21,275 nucleotides of DNA from positions 1 to 21,275 of the forward strand of contig JBLHVV010000050.1 of the NCBI GenBank assembly GCA_047628755.1, written 5' to 3'. This DNA comes from Bermanella sp047628755 (GTDB lineage: Bacteria > Pseudomonadota > Gammaproteobacteria > Pseudomonadales > Oceanobacteraceae). Positions 6,755 to 15,800 of the stretch are shown here, piece by piece. The notes below the pieces were generated by a model. It did no database searches and was not told where the DNA came from. It was given only the letters and a program-made list of their open reading frames with translations. A program made the position numbers and the translations under genes. Numbering within the stretch: position 1 is the stretch's first letter; every line of letters starts with the position of its first letter.

Positions 6755-7561
6755 ATGGCAAAAATCATTGTTGTTACTTCTGGCAAAGGTGGCGTTGGCA
6801 AAACAACCACCAGCGCAGCAATTAGTACTGGCCTGGCCATTAACGGATATAAAACCGTTGTAATCGACTTTGACGTAGGCTTACGTAATTTAGACCTAAT
6901 TATGGGTTGCGAGCGTCGCGTAGTTTACGATTTTGTAAACGTACTTAACGGTGATTCCAACTTAAAGCAAACACTAATCAAAGATAAACGCACACCAAAT
7001 CTTTATGTTTTACCTGCTAGCCAAACTCGTGACAAAGACGCCCTAACCAAAGACGGTGTTGAAAAAATACTTAATGAATTAAAACAAGATTTTGATTTTA
7101 TTATTTGTGACAGTCCAGCTGGTATTGAACACGGTGCTCAAATGGCACTGTATTTTGCTGACGAAGCCATAATTGTAACCAATCCTGAAGTTAGCTCAGT
7201 GCGCGATAGCGACCGTATTTTAGGTATATTACAAAGCAAAAGTAAAAAAGCGGAAAATGGCGAACATATAAAAGAGCATCTATTACTCACTCGTTATAAT
7301 CCTAAGCGCGTTGAAGACGGAGAAATGCTTAGTGTTACCGATGTGGAAGAAATTTTAGCAGTTAACCTGCTGGGTGTTATTCCTGAGTCCAGTGACGTAC
7401 TTAAAGCATCTAACCAAGGTACCCCAGTTATTCTTGACCAAGAGTGTGATGCAGGGCAGGCCTACGCCGATGCTGTGGCGCGCTTGGTGGGTGAAGATGT
7501 TCCACACAGATTTCTAGAAGCCCAGAAAAAAGGTTTCTTAGCACGCGTATTCGGAGGGTGA
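6755..7561 (+). CDS. minD: Septum site-determining ATPase MinD
   Basis: Membrane-binding ATPase that oscillates with MinE and carries MinC to the poles. The 268-aa protein opens with a deviant Walker A, SGKGGVGKTT (residues 9-18; signature K11, phosphate-binding K16). It then has the DFDVGLRNLD segment (D38/D40), a Walker B-like FIICDSPAGIE, and a C-terminal amphipathic membrane-targeting helix (KKGFLARVFGG) typical of MinD. Length is standard (E. coli 270). Its stop at 7559-7561 lies one base before the minE ATG, and the minE ribosome-binding site is inside its last codons, so minD and minE are probably translationally coupled. Confidence 0.97.
   Translation: MAKIIVVTSGKGGVGKTTTSAAISTGLAINGYKTVVIDFDVGLRNLDLIMGCERRVVYDFVNVLNGDSNLKQTLIKDKRTPNLYVLPASQTRDKDALTKDGVEKILNELKQDFDFIICDSPAGIEHGAQMALYFADEAIIVTNPEVSSVRDSDRILGILQSKSKKAENGEHIKEHLLLTRYNPKRVEDGEMLSVTDVEEILAVNLLGVIPESSDVLKASNQGTPVILDQECDAGQAYADAVARLVGEDVPHRFLEAQKKGFLARVFGG
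7553..7558 (+). promoter_or_regulatory. minE ribosome-binding site inside minD
   Basis: GGAGGG occurs within the final codons of minD, four bases before the minE ATG at 7563. Only one base separates the minD stop from the minE start, favouring coupled translation and a fixed MinD:MinE ratio. Confidence 0.75.
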
Positions 7562-7562
7562 C

Positions 7563-7811
7563 ATGGGATTGTTAAGCTTCTTTAAAGAACCGCAAAAGCA
7601 AACGGCCTCGATTGCCAAAGAGCGTTTGCAGGTATTGGTTGCCCACGAACGTAATCAGCGTAATGCCCCTGACTACTTGCCTGCCATGCAGCGTGAAATC
7701 ATGGCTGTAATTGCAAAGTACGTGAATGTCGGACAAGAAGACATTCACGTACAAGTTGAAAACCAAGACAACCTATCGGTGTTAGAACTGAACATTACAC
7801 TGCCAAACTAA
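7563..7811 (+). CDS. minE: Cell division topological specificity factor MinE
   Basis: Stimulates MinD ATPase and drives Min oscillation so that division occurs mid-cell. The 82-aa length is normal (E. coli 88). The N-terminal GLLSFFKEP forms the membrane-targeting segment. The anti-MinCD region follows as SIAKERLQVLVAHERNQR (about residues 16-33), ending in the typical hER motif. The topological-specificity beta domain spans about 36-82 (YLPAMQREIMAVIAKYV, then VENQDNLSVLELNI). It ends the min operon and is followed by a terminator. Confidence 0.96.
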   Translation: MGLLSFFKEPQKQTASIAKERLQVLVAHERNQRNAPDYLPAMQREIMAVIAKYVNVGQEDIHVQVENQDNLSVLELNITLPN

Positions 7812-7846
7812 AAAGTTCGAAGTGCAGGTTTTTAGTTTAAACCCAA

Positions 7847-7873
7847 AAAAGCCAGGATAGTGTTCTGGCTTTT
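7847..7873. terminator. Bidirectional terminator between minE and the 95-aa gene
   Basis: A 9-bp stem AAAAGCCAG/CTGGCTTTT (7847-7855 with 7865-7873) has a 9-base loop. On the plus strand the T4 of the stem acts as a short tail. On the minus strand a TTTTTT run follows the stem. It sits between two convergent genes and can serve both. Confidence 0.85.
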
Positions 7874-7909
7874 CACGTTTTAACTCGTTGCTTTGTAATA
7901 GTTAGACTT

Positions 7910-8197
7910 TCAATTAAACGACGCTGGATCAATCCAACGGCCCAATGAGCGACGATCAACAATCAAACCATCTTTATGTTCCACATATCTAAATACAACC
8001 ACCTCACCAACTTCAACACCTAGATCGGTACTGCCTGATTCGTAGCGGTATTCATTACCTTCAATAACCAGTGTATGACGAAAATATTCTGGGCGACCCA
8101 CCCACTCAATAAATGGTCCCTCAGTATTAGCCGCTTGTAGTTCACCTTTGCCTTGCTGTTTTTGTACTTTATTACGACTAAAACTGCCACGAGCCAT
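7910..8197 (-). CDS. Unknown 95-aa basic-then-beta protein
   Basis: I do not recognise this protein. It has a basic, disordered N-terminus (MARGSFSRNKVQKQQGKGEL) suggesting contact with nucleic acid. A region of alternating short hydrophobic runs follows (HTLVIEGNEYRYE, VEVGEVVVFRYVEHKDGLIV), reading like a small beta-barrel. It ends RRSLGRWIDPASFN. There is no signal peptide or membrane segment. An AAGGAATG segment upstream of the ATG at 8197 provides a ribosome-binding site. The gene is divergent from the parvulin gene (172-base gap) and converges on minE through a shared terminator, so it is probably monocistronic. The ordered start, stop, ribosome site and terminator support a real gene. 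Confidence 0.65.
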   Translation of the reverse strand: MARGSFSRNKVQKQQGKGELQAANTEGPFIEWVGRPEYFRHTLVIEGNEYRYESGSTDLGVEVGEVVVFRYVEHKDGLIVDRRSLGRWIDPASFN

Positions 8198-8369
8198 ATT
8201 TCATTCCTTTACCAATTGTCATCACAAACGTATTAAACGAAATACGCACTTACTTTAAAACCCAACAAGAAGTAACAGCCTGCGGCATATTACCTAGGCG
8301 GCGCATTCTACCTACTTGCCTCTCTGCTTAATAGTCTAGACTCAAAATAGATTAAGTTAGGGTTGAATC

Positions 8370-8639
8370 ATGCAATTAAGACATATTTTATTGAAAACCC
8401 CCCTTTTGGTTGATCCGATTATGGCATCACTCAATCAAGGTGCCGAATTTGAGCAAGTGGCACGGGATCACAGCGCTTGTCCCAGCAAGGTAAACGGTGG
8501 GAGCCTTGGGGGAACCAGCTTGAAAGATTTACCAGCTTCCTTCATGGATGACCTGCAAAACGCTCAAGTTGGGCAGATTATAGGCCCACTAGAAAGCCGT
8601 CATGGTTTTCACCTGATAAAAGTTGAATCAATAAGCTAG
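8370..8639 (+). CDS. ppiC: Single-domain parvulin peptidyl-prolyl isomerase
   Basis: This 89-aa protein is a bare rotamase domain, like cytoplasmic E. coli PpiC (Par10, 93 aa), catalysing cis-trans isomerisation of peptide bonds before proline. Family features in order are RHIL with H5, a GAEFEQVARDHSACPS segment with C37 at the active-site cysteine position, GGSLG (43-47), a hydrophobic F58-M59, and the C-terminal RHGFHLIKV with H78 and H81. There is no signal peptide, so it should be cytoplasmic. It is monocistronic and followed closely by a strong terminator. The symbol is by similarity of architecture; substrates cannot be inferred. Confidence 0.88.
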   Translation: MQLRHILLKTPLLVDPIMASLNQGAEFEQVARDHSACPSKVNGGSLGGTSLKDLPASFMDDLQNAQVGQIIGPLESRHGFHLIKVESIS

Positions 8640-8644
8640 CCATT

Positions 8645-8682
8645 AAAAAAACCCGCTACTGTGTATCAATAACGGGTTTTTT
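8645..8682. terminator. Bidirectional terminator between the parvulin gene and trxB
   Basis: A stem of AAAAAACCCG (8646-8655) with CGGGTTTTTT (8673-8682) encloses a 17-base loop. Further pairing inside the loop (TACTG with CAATA) is better on the minus strand because of a G-U pair. T-runs follow on both strands, as expected between convergent genes. Confidence 0.85.
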
Positions 8683-8700
8683 GTAGCTCTAAGCCTAAGA

Positions 8701-9654
8701 TTAATTTTCTAAATCATCTAAATAGCGCTCAGCATCCAAAGCCGCCATGCAGCCTGTCCCAGCAGAAGTAATGGCTTGACGATAAATATGATCCATTACG
8801 TCTCCAGAGGCATATACACCTTCTTTACTGGTTAACGTAGCATTACCCTCGAGTCCACTTTGCACTTTAATATAACCGTTGTGCATGTCTAATTGACCTG
8901 CAAATATTTCAGTATTAGGGGTGTGGCCAATGGCAATGAAAGCGCCATCAAGTGCAAGCTCTTTAGTATCACCCGTTTGTTTGTTCTTAATACGAACACC
9001 GGTAACCCCCATGTTGTCACCCAGTACTTCGTCTAGCTCGTTAAACCAATGAATTTCTACGTTGCCATTAGCGGCTTTTTCTAGCAGTTTGTCCGCTAGA
9101 ATTTTTTCGCTGCGAAAGCTGTCACGACGGTGAATAACGTGGACTTTTGAAGCTATGTTAGATAAGTACAAGGCTTCTTCAACGGCGGTATTACCTCCAC
9201 CGACTACACACACCTCTTTGCCCTTATAAAAGAAACCGTCGCAAGTAGCGCAAGCTGAAACGCCTTTACCTTTAAAGGCTTCTTCACTTTCAAGACCCAA
9301 ATATTGTGCACTAGCACCAGTAGAAATTATTAATGCATCACAAGTATAAGTCCCTTGATCACCGGTAAGGGTGTATGGCTTTTTGCTTAAATCAACCTTA
9401 TTAATATGATCAAACAGGATCTCTGTATCAAAGCGCTCGGCGTGAGCTTTCATGCGCTCCATTAATGCGGGACCTTGCAAGCCTTCAACATCACCTGGCC
9501 AGTTATCAACCTCGGTAGTGGTGGTTAATTGACCACCCATCTGCATACCCGTAATAACAACAGGCTTTAAGTTAGCACGAGCTGCGTAAACAGCTGCTGT
9601 ATAGCCCGCAGGGCCTGAACCTAGAATCAATAATTTAATATGACGATCTGACAT
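8701..9654 (-). CDS. trxB: Thioredoxin reductase
   Basis: FAD- and NADPH-dependent enzyme that reduces thioredoxin in the cytoplasm. The 317-aa protein has the low-molecular-weight bacterial layout: FAD-binding GSGPAGYTAAVYAARA (12-27), the redox pair C135-A-T-C138 in SACATCDGFF, the NADPH-binding GGGNTAVEEALYLS (152-165) with HRRDSFR (175-181) for the 2'-phosphate, and the C-terminal FAD segment GVYASGDVMD with YRQAITSAGTGCMAA. Length and order match E. coli TrxB. AGGAA lies six bases before the ATG. It is monocistronic, with a long leader and its own promoter and terminator. Confidence 0.97.
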   Translation of the reverse strand: MSDRHIKLLILGSGPAGYTAAVYAARANLKPVVITGMQMGGQLTTTTEVDNWPGDVEGLQGPALMERMKAHAERFDTEILFDHINKVDLSKKPYTLTGDQGTYTCDALIISTGASAQYLGLESEEAFKGKGVSACATCDGFFYKGKEVCVVGGGNTAVEEALYLSNIASKVHVIHRRDSFRSEKILADKLLEKAANGNVEIHWFNELDEVLGDNMGVTGVRIKNKQTGDTKELALDGAFIAIGHTPNTEIFAGQLDMHNGYIKVQSGLEGNATLTSKEGVYASGDVMDHIYRQAITSAGTGCMAALDAERYLDDLEN

Positions 9655-10150
9655 AACGAATTCCTAATCAATAAATCTTGTTAGCAAGAATGATTGGGCA
9701 ATAACCTTGAATATGGCATTCCCAATCACTCTCAAATATTTCAAAAACAACAATAATATAAATGTAAGCCTTTATATGGGGTTTCGCCCCAAACTTTCAA
9801 GCGCGCTATTATAACAAATAATTTATTAAATAAGCCTCACAGTTTTATTCAATTAACTCTAGTTCGCAGCAGATCAACAGAATAACGGTGATTTAACGAC
9901 TATACCCATTGATTCTAGCTATGCAGCCTATTAATAAAAACAATAGCACACACGTACCCTCAATATATTGCCATTGTGATACTCCGTTATTTACTTGCAC
10001 ATCAACGAGTTAACATAAATTCATTGTGGCAGTTAAAAAACGTCAAATAACACTCGTTGCCTCAATGATTATATAGAACCAACCTTAATAAGAATTGTAT
10101 AAATAGTGCTCTGCAAGTCATGCGGAACTAAAATTTAGGATACCTTTTTT
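9655..10150. other. 496-base divergent intergenic region, trxB and MshEN gene
   Basis: No protein gene seen. It contains the trxB promoter and leader, including a GC-rich hairpin (9777-9791, TGGGG-N5-CCCCA). A separated inverted repeat CAACGAGT (10003-10010)/ACTCGTTG (10052-10059) has a 41-base spacer. Next to the plus-strand gene is TGTATAAAT (TATAAA at 10098-10103), a possible extended -10. AGGA at 10137-10140 precedes the ATG at 10151 by ten bases. Confidence 0.5.
9808..9813 (-). promoter_or_regulatory. Candidate trxB -10 element
   Basis: TATAAT reads on the minus strand at 9813-9808, followed by a GCGCGC start-site region. This would give a trxB leader of about 145-150 bases that includes the GGGG-CGAAA-CCCC hairpin. 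No good -35 is visible. Confidence 0.45.
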
Positions 10151-10879
10151 ATGTCTATAGCCATCCAAAAAAGTCGCTTAGGGTCGCTACTTGTGCACAA
10201 AGGTCTGCTGACTCAGACCCAGTTAGATTGCGCTCTTAAAATTCAATTAAAAACACATCAGCGATTGGGTGAGGTATTAGTTGAACAAGGCCTATTAAGT
10301 GAACGCCAACTTCATAAAGCCCTTAAGAAGCAAGATCGTACTCGAGTTATAGCTGCGTTTATGGCGTTGATTTTAGGTCCCATGTCATTTGGTACCTTTG
10401 CAAGTCATTCTAATAACTCACAATCTAACCAAGAAGGTGCCAGTGCTCAATCAAATGCAGACATTTATAAGAGCTTAAAACCACTGGATGATAACGACCT
10501 AGATGATATTCAAGGACAAGGATTCGATCATACCCAAGCAATACTTGCATCATTAACGCAGAAAGCTGGTGGCCAAGTTGCTGAAGATAATGATGGCTTG
10601 GGTGCACTTGATGAAGTGGTCGCTCTACTCAATCCGTTAACGTCTATGTTTGATGCTGATGTATCGGTTAAAGGCGTTAAATATAACAATCAAAGTACTC
10701 AAGCCACTATCCATCAAGATGGCAGTATTGAGCTTAAACTTCCATCAGAGATTGAAGAAATTGCCTTTAAAGACCTACGCGTAAAAGGCTCCAGCACAGA
10801 TAGAACATTTGGCGACATTGTAATTAGTGGCATTAAATTTTCTGAACAATCTAGTATTCGTATAAGAGTTCGTCCGTAA
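10151..10879 (+). CDS. MshEN-domain (c-di-GMP-binding) membrane-anchored protein
   Basis: The N-terminus holds two 24-residue units, 9-32 and 38-61, separated by exactly five residues (LKTHQ). Both follow RLGxxLVxxGLLxxxQLxxALxxQ. This is the spacing and pattern described for the MshEN domain, which binds cyclic di-GMP at the N-terminus of MshE and many type II secretion/type IV pilus ATPases. Here no ATPase follows. Instead R63/R65 precede a hydrophobic segment (66-84) resembling a membrane anchor, then a Ser/Asn/Gln-rich stretch, then LKPLDDNDLDDIQGQGF (109-125). The last resembles the L-x-D-x-x-L-x-x-x-x-G-Q-G motif at the N-termini of some exported proteins of gammaproteobacteria. Residues 126-242 are a beta-rich region of unknown fold. 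Predicted topology puts the sensor in the cytoplasm and the tail in the periplasm. The function is unknown and no pilus or secretion gene adjoins. Confidence 0.8.
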   Translation: MSIAIQKSRLGSLLVHKGLLTQTQLDCALKIQLKTHQRLGEVLVEQGLLSERQLHKALKKQDRTRVIAAFMALILGPMSFGTFASHSNNSQSNQEGASAQSNADIYKSLKPLDDNDLDDIQGQGFDHTQAILASLTQKAGGQVAEDNDGLGALDEVVALLNPLTSMFDADVSVKGVKYNNQSTQATIHQDGSIELKLPSEIEEIAFKDLRVKGSSTDRTFGDIVISGIKFSEQSSIRIRVRP

Positions 10880-10961
10880 CAGTTCAAACCTTGGGCTCTA
10901 CGCTCTTATTTAATTGCGAATCTAAATAATGAATTACACACTAACATTTTTGAAATCTATG

Positions 10962-10995
10962 CTTAATACTACCTTAATATGACTGATGCTAAAAT
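10962..10995 (+). promoter_or_regulatory. PmrA-box-like direct repeat and -10 of the mipA-like gene
   Basis: CTTAATA at 10962-10968 and again at 10973-10979 (11-bp periodicity) is followed after exactly ten bases by TAAAAT (10990-10995), a five-of-six match to the -10 consensus. The repeat overlaps the -35 position, as expected for an activator of the OmpR/PhoB type. The predicted leader is about 18 bases. The same repeat occurs at 17267-17284 and 19284-19301. Confidence 0.75.
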
Positions 10996-11019
10996 TGTAA
11001 AAACAAGACGAGGCGGTAT

Positions 11020-11808
11020 ATGTTTTTATCAACTAAATTTTTCATTCCTAGACATTTATTAACAATGTCATTGGCTATGGCAGCCACTCAATACAGTTGG
11101 GCCATAGACAGTATTAATGAATCAGATTGGAAGGACACTTACCTCTCTGTTGGCACAGGTTATATCCAAAAAAGCTCTATCTATCTTAATGGAGAAAATA
11201 AAAGCTCTGAGTACGTATCCATTGATGCTTACTGGGGACCAATGTTTTTCATCGATTATAAAATTGGTGCTTATTTCGCCGAGTATAATAACTGGGCTTT
11301 CAGCCTTAGCTATGGACTCGATAATCGTGAAGGCACAGACAGAGGAGACAGTAAAATACTTAAAGACCTGCCAAATCTAAGCAGCATATTTTTAGCGTCA
11401 ATTAATGCCGAGTTGCATCATGACGCTGGCGATCTAGCCATCAACTATTCAATTGATACTAGCAATGAACACAATGGAAAAATGATTGACATAGACTATT
11501 CATATCCTTGGATAATAAATAAACATACTGTGAGTTTTGAATTAAGTGCTAGCTGGATTAGTAAAGAAGTTTCTCAATATTATTATGGCGTAAACGCAGC
11601 AGATACGAAAGAAAATCGTCCTTCTTATGAATTGAAGGATGAAATAAACTGGTCTTACGGCCTTAATTACTCCTACTATATTCGTCCTAATATATTTTCA
11701 TCGGCATCGATTATTTTTAATAATTTATCTAACGGAATTAAAAATAGTCCTATAGTAGAGAAACCAAACAGCAACTCCTTGCTATTTGGTATTAATTATA
11801 TATTTTAA
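11020..11808 (+). CDS. MipA/OmpV-family outer membrane protein
   Basis: This 262-aa protein has a signal peptide (residues 1-28; cleavage plausible after SWA) and alternating aromatic/polar beta strands typical of a small outer-membrane barrel. It ends in an aromatic residue (NYIF). The C-terminal pattern identifies the family: QYYYGVNA (with YGV), then Y-LKDEINWSYGLNYSYYI, a NNLSNGIKNSPIV stretch and a final LLFGINYIF. MipA was named as an MltA-interacting scaffolding protein in E. coli; other members are porins or are induced by envelope stress and antimicrobial peptides. The gene is preceded by a PmrA-box-like promoter and converges on the hydrolase gene with 14 bases between. GAGG six bases upstream supports the start. 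The specific role is inferred from family and context. Confidence 0.85.
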   Translation: MFLSTKFFIPRHLLTMSLAMAATQYSWAIDSINESDWKDTYLSVGTGYIQKSSIYLNGENKSSEYVSIDAYWGPMFFIDYKIGAYFAEYNNWAFSLSYGLDNREGTDRGDSKILKDLPNLSSIFLASINAELHHDAGDLAINYSIDTSNEHNGKMIDIDYSYPWIINKHTVSFELSASWISKEVSQYYYGVNAADTKENRPSYELKDEINWSYGLNYSYYIRPNIFSSASIIFNNLSNGIKNSPIVEKPNSNSLLFGINYIF

Positions 11809-11816
11809 CTTTTACA

Positions 11817-11839
11817 AGGAGCTTAAGGATCAAGCTCCT
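11817..11839. other. Hairpin between convergent mipA-like and hydrolase genes
   Basis: AGGAGCTT (11817-11824) pairs perfectly with AAGCTCCT (11832-11839) around a 7-base loop. It overlaps the last codons of the hydrolase gene. No T-run follows on either strand, so termination here would be weak. A role in mRNA 3'-end stability is possible. Confidence 0.4.
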
Positions 11840-12806
11840 CTAACCATGTTTCGACTGTAGACAAAAATACAGGAGAAAAAGCCGCCTGCTCTAACCACAT
11901 TAGCTTTATCCATTGAGTCAAACTAAAACCTTGCCCACCAAATAACTCAGGATCTAACATTCCATGATTAGCATTTTGTATTAATTGAGTTTTTACATTT
12001 TTATTGGGATGCATGCTCCACCAGTTAAATTCACTGATCGCATCCACATTTTTATCTTGTGCCCCCCAAACAAACAAGCTTGGTATAGTAATTTTTGAAT
12101 AATCTACAGTCGCATCAGACATAAAGCTTTTTAGTACAAATTGATATCGATCAATTGCCATAGAATTTTTACCTGAAAACTTTTTATATTCACTAAATAC
12201 AGGCTTGTCTTTTAAAAATTCAATTCCTTTAGTATTCGACTCTAACGCTGTGATGATTTCACTTTCACTTTTACCGTCTAATTCATGACGAACTTTTGTA
12301 TGATATTCGCCCTGCTTTATCCAGTTTCTAGCAAATCCTACTCCTATAATAAAACCCACTTTTGAATGATTACCAGCCAGAGCTGGCATAACCCAACCTG
12401 CCTGACTAAAACCAATCAAACCTGTTTTTTTAACTGAAAAACCATATTTATTTTGAACAAAATCCACCGCGGCTAACACCTCCGATTGACGATCGACCAT
12501 GGACTGGTCCAACCAGTTCCCACTGGAGTCGCCTATTCCTGGTTTATTCCAACTGAAGATCGCGTATCCTTTTTCACGCAGTGGCTTCCAGAGAATACTG
12601 TAATACCCTTCACCATCAAAAGTCGAAGGGCCATCGCCATGAACAAACAATAATATAGCCTTGGCAGGCTTACCGTTGGTGGGCTCTAGATAATGTCCCG
12701 ATAAGCTAAGCGTATTGTGTTCAAAAAACACCTGTTCTGCATAACTACTGTATATAAAGAATATTGAACTGATGGAAATAAATAATCGTATTATTGATAA
12801 TCTCAT
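11823..12806 (-). CDS. Exported alpha/beta-hydrolase
   Basis: This 327-aa protein carries a signal peptide (about 1-23, hydrophobic ISISSIFFIYSSYA ending AYA-like before EQ). It has the full alpha/beta-hydrolase signature: an oxyanion-hole HGDGPS segment (56-61), the nucleophile elbow G-F-S-Q-A-G with S134, an acid at D251 (GAQDKNVD), and H281 (ANHGML). This resembles the S9-like/BAAT esterase-peptidase branch of exported hydrolases with FVHGDG. The substrate is unknown; periplasmic action on an ester or on cell-envelope or drug molecules is possible. It lies 85 bases downstream of the RND gene on the same strand and could be the last gene of that operon, though a separate promoter is possible. 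AGGG sits six bases before the ATG. Confidence 0.85.
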   Translation of the reverse strand: MRLSIIRLFISISSIFFIYSSYAEQVFFEHNTLSLSGHYLEPTNGKPAKAILLFVHGDGPSTFDGEGYYSILWKPLREKGYAIFSWNKPGIGDSSGNWLDQSMVDRQSEVLAAVDFVQNKYGFSVKKTGLIGFSQAGWVMPALAGNHSKVGFIIGVGFARNWIKQGEYHTKVRHELDGKSESEIITALESNTKGIEFLKDKPVFSEYKKFSGKNSMAIDRYQFVLKSFMSDATVDYSKITIPSLFVWGAQDKNVDAISEFNWWSMHPNKNVKTQLIQNANHGMLDPELFGGQGFSLTQWIKLMWLEQAAFSPVFLSTVETWLEELDP

Positions 12807-12829
12807 TTTTTGCCCTGACTTTTAATGGG

Positions 12830-12844
12830 TATACTCAAAGTATA
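12830..12844. promoter_or_regulatory. Inverted repeat upstream of the hydrolase gene
   Basis: TATACT-CAA-AGTATA is a perfect 6-bp inverted repeat centred on three bases, about 23 bases upstream of the hydrolase ATG. TATACT on the minus strand also resembles a -10 element. It may be an operator or merely AT-rich chance. Confidence 0.3.
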
Positions 12845-12891
12845 TTTTATATGGCTATAGAGCCTCGTTAGTTTTGATTGATATTATATAT

Positions 12892-15800
12892 TCATTCTCT
12901 ATTATTTTTCACCACGAGATCATTTTCCGTTTTTGGATTGGCTTTATTACCAGACCAAAACACTCTAACATCATCTGCAATAGCAATTAAAACGGGAATA
13001 ATAATCAGAGTAATACCGGTAGCAAATATCTCACCAAAGGCCAAGGAAATAGCGGCTGGTATCAGGTACTGAGCTTGTTCTGAAGTCTCAAGTATAAGTG
13101 GAGTAAGGCCTGCAACTGTAGTTGTTGTTGTGAGGAAAATGGCTTTAAATCTTCCCAGACTGGCTTCATTCAACGCTTCATGCACAGACATTCCTTCAGC
13201 TTTTGACTGGTTATATCGTGTTAGCATCACCAATGAATCGTTTACCACCACACCAGTGAGTGCCAACATACCGAAAAATGATAACAAACTCAGTGGTACA
13301 CCCATTATTAGATGTCCAAATGCAGCACCAACAAATCCAAAGGGAATAACAGACATAATAATGAGCGGCTGTGTATAGGATTTTAACGGAATGGCTAGCA
13401 ACACATAAATAAGCATACTGGTAAATAGTAGTGCTTTGGTTAAATTTCCTTTCATACTGAAAATTTCCTCAAGTTCGCCTGCTCCTGTAATTTCAATATC
13501 AGGAAAATGCGCTTCGATTGAATCAGAAAATGTTCCAAATATTTCAGCCCCCAACTCATCAGAAGATATATATTCTTTGTCTAAGCTGGCATAGATCGTA
13601 TTAATTCGCTTACCATCTCTGCGCGCTATGTAATCTGTCACATAAGAAGATTCTATATTGGCCACCGTTGTAATGGGAAACCATGCTCCCTGCTGATCGG
13701 TAACTTTCATATTAAACAAGTCAGATAAAGCATCTCGAGATGACTTCATATCCTCAACTATTACTTTAACCTCTTGAGAACCCCGTTGAATTCTTAGTGC
13801 TTCTGCGCCTCCAAATCGTCCTCCTATTTGAGAAGCTAAATACTCGTCTGTAAACCCTAGGTGCTTAGCTTCAGGTTTAAGTGTGAGTCGCAACTGTGGC
13901 TGTCCTGGCTTTAAATCTTGCCTAACATTGCTGGTACCAGAAATGCTGCGTAAATGTGCAATAATTAGGTCACTGGCCACACGAAGTTCTGTTTCATTTT
14001 TGCCCATAACTTGTAAAGCAAAACCGCCCCCTGTTTGCTCTGATGCACTAAAGCTGAGATCGGTCACCCCCTCTAATGTTCCACTTACCTCACGCCATTC
14101 ATTGACTATTTGTATTACAGATAATTGCATACGATCTGATGGCGGAGTCAGTTCAGCAAAAATTTCAACTGATGATGCACCATTTACCACCGTCAAAATA
14201 TGCTTAATAGGCAAATCCTGAAGATTATATTTATCTTTCCAATTCTGGTTAAGCAGAGTCGCGACATCCTCTACATGACTGGCATTATAAGAGGCTAATA
14301 TTGAAGGCGATCGAGGATCCATATTCATTTTAACGTTAATGATTTGCCCAGGAATATCTGGGAAAAAAACTGTCCGTATACTGCCGTTACTAATTAAACC
14401 GATGCCGAAAACCGCTATAGCAAGAAATAAAACCAACACGGCATAACGTTGCTTTAGTGAAAATTCAAGTATCGGCCGATAAATTCGTGTTTTAAACGTC
14501 TCAAGTGAATTTTGCGCATAGCGCTGTATATGTTTTACCAGTCTTGGCAACCATGAAAAGATAGATAGCGTTTTCGAACGATCATACTCTTTTTCATCTA
14601 AATCGATTGATGCAAGATGGGACGGTAGAATAAATTTACTTTCGAAAAGTGAAAAAATAAGCGTAAGGATCACAACGCCAGCAAAACTCGCTAGAATTTT
14701 TCCCATAGCATTATCAATTAACAACATGGGAAAAAACGCAGCTATGGTGGTTAATACGCCATAAATAGTCGCCGTAGCCACTTTTTTTACGCCGTTTTCG
14801 GTACCTTTAATCGGATCTTTTATTTTCCCTCGCTCTTCAAAAACACTTTCACCTACAACCACGGCATCATCCACTAATATACCCAAAGCAATGATAAGAC
14901 CAAAAGTAGTAATATCATTTAGAGAATACCCTACCCAGTCCGAGCCCATAACGGCTAACGCGCCTGCAACTGAAATTGGAATACCCATTGCTACCCAAAA
15001 TGCGAGTTTAATATTTAGAAATAATGACAATAATATAAAAACTAATAGCAATCCTTGGACAGCGTTATCTTTAAGTAAGCTAAGGCGCTCAGTAATGTAA
15101 TGACTGGTGTCTGCCCAAGATACTAATTCAATTCCTTTAGGTAGAGAAAGTCGCTGTGAATCAAGTGATTTTTTTACTGCTTGCGCAATATCTAATAAAT
15201 TTTCTTCACGGCCTATTAATATCTCCATGCCAATTCCAGCCTGGCCATTGAAACGTACAATTGAATCATCATCTTCATAATCATCAATGACGTAAGCCAC
15301 ATCTGTTAATGTAATTTGTTTGCCATCTTTTAATGACTTAATACGAATGTCTTCAAAATCCAATCGATGAAGTCGTTCATTGTCAGCACGTAAAGCAATA
15401 GTACCGCCGATTGTTTTTAAAGACCCAGCCTGAAAAGATAATGATGACTGTTGAATGCTGGCAATAACAAGATCAGGAGTTAAATTATAAGCCAACATTT
15501 TTTCAGGTATTAGTTCTATTCTTATTTCAGGCTTTCTCTTTCCCCATGTTTTTATTTTCGATACTTCAGGTAAAGCCAATAGAGCCTCACGAACATTGGT
15601 CGCCGTTTTTTGCAATGTCTTGGTATCAGTGTCGCCAGAAATTTGCACAATCATGGCCGCTAAATCAAAGTCATTTCGTGCGACGACGGGGTTCTCTGAT
15701 TTTTCAGGTAAGCCATAAATTGAGTCCAGTCGAGTACCTATATCATCAGACAAGCGCTCAAGCGAATACCCCTCTTGCTTTTGAACACTAACCGAAGAAA

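Noticed and set aside
11817..11839. Strong intrinsic terminator between mipA-like and hydrolase genes
   Set aside because: The stem is perfect but there is no T-run on either strand, so it is listed only as a hairpin.
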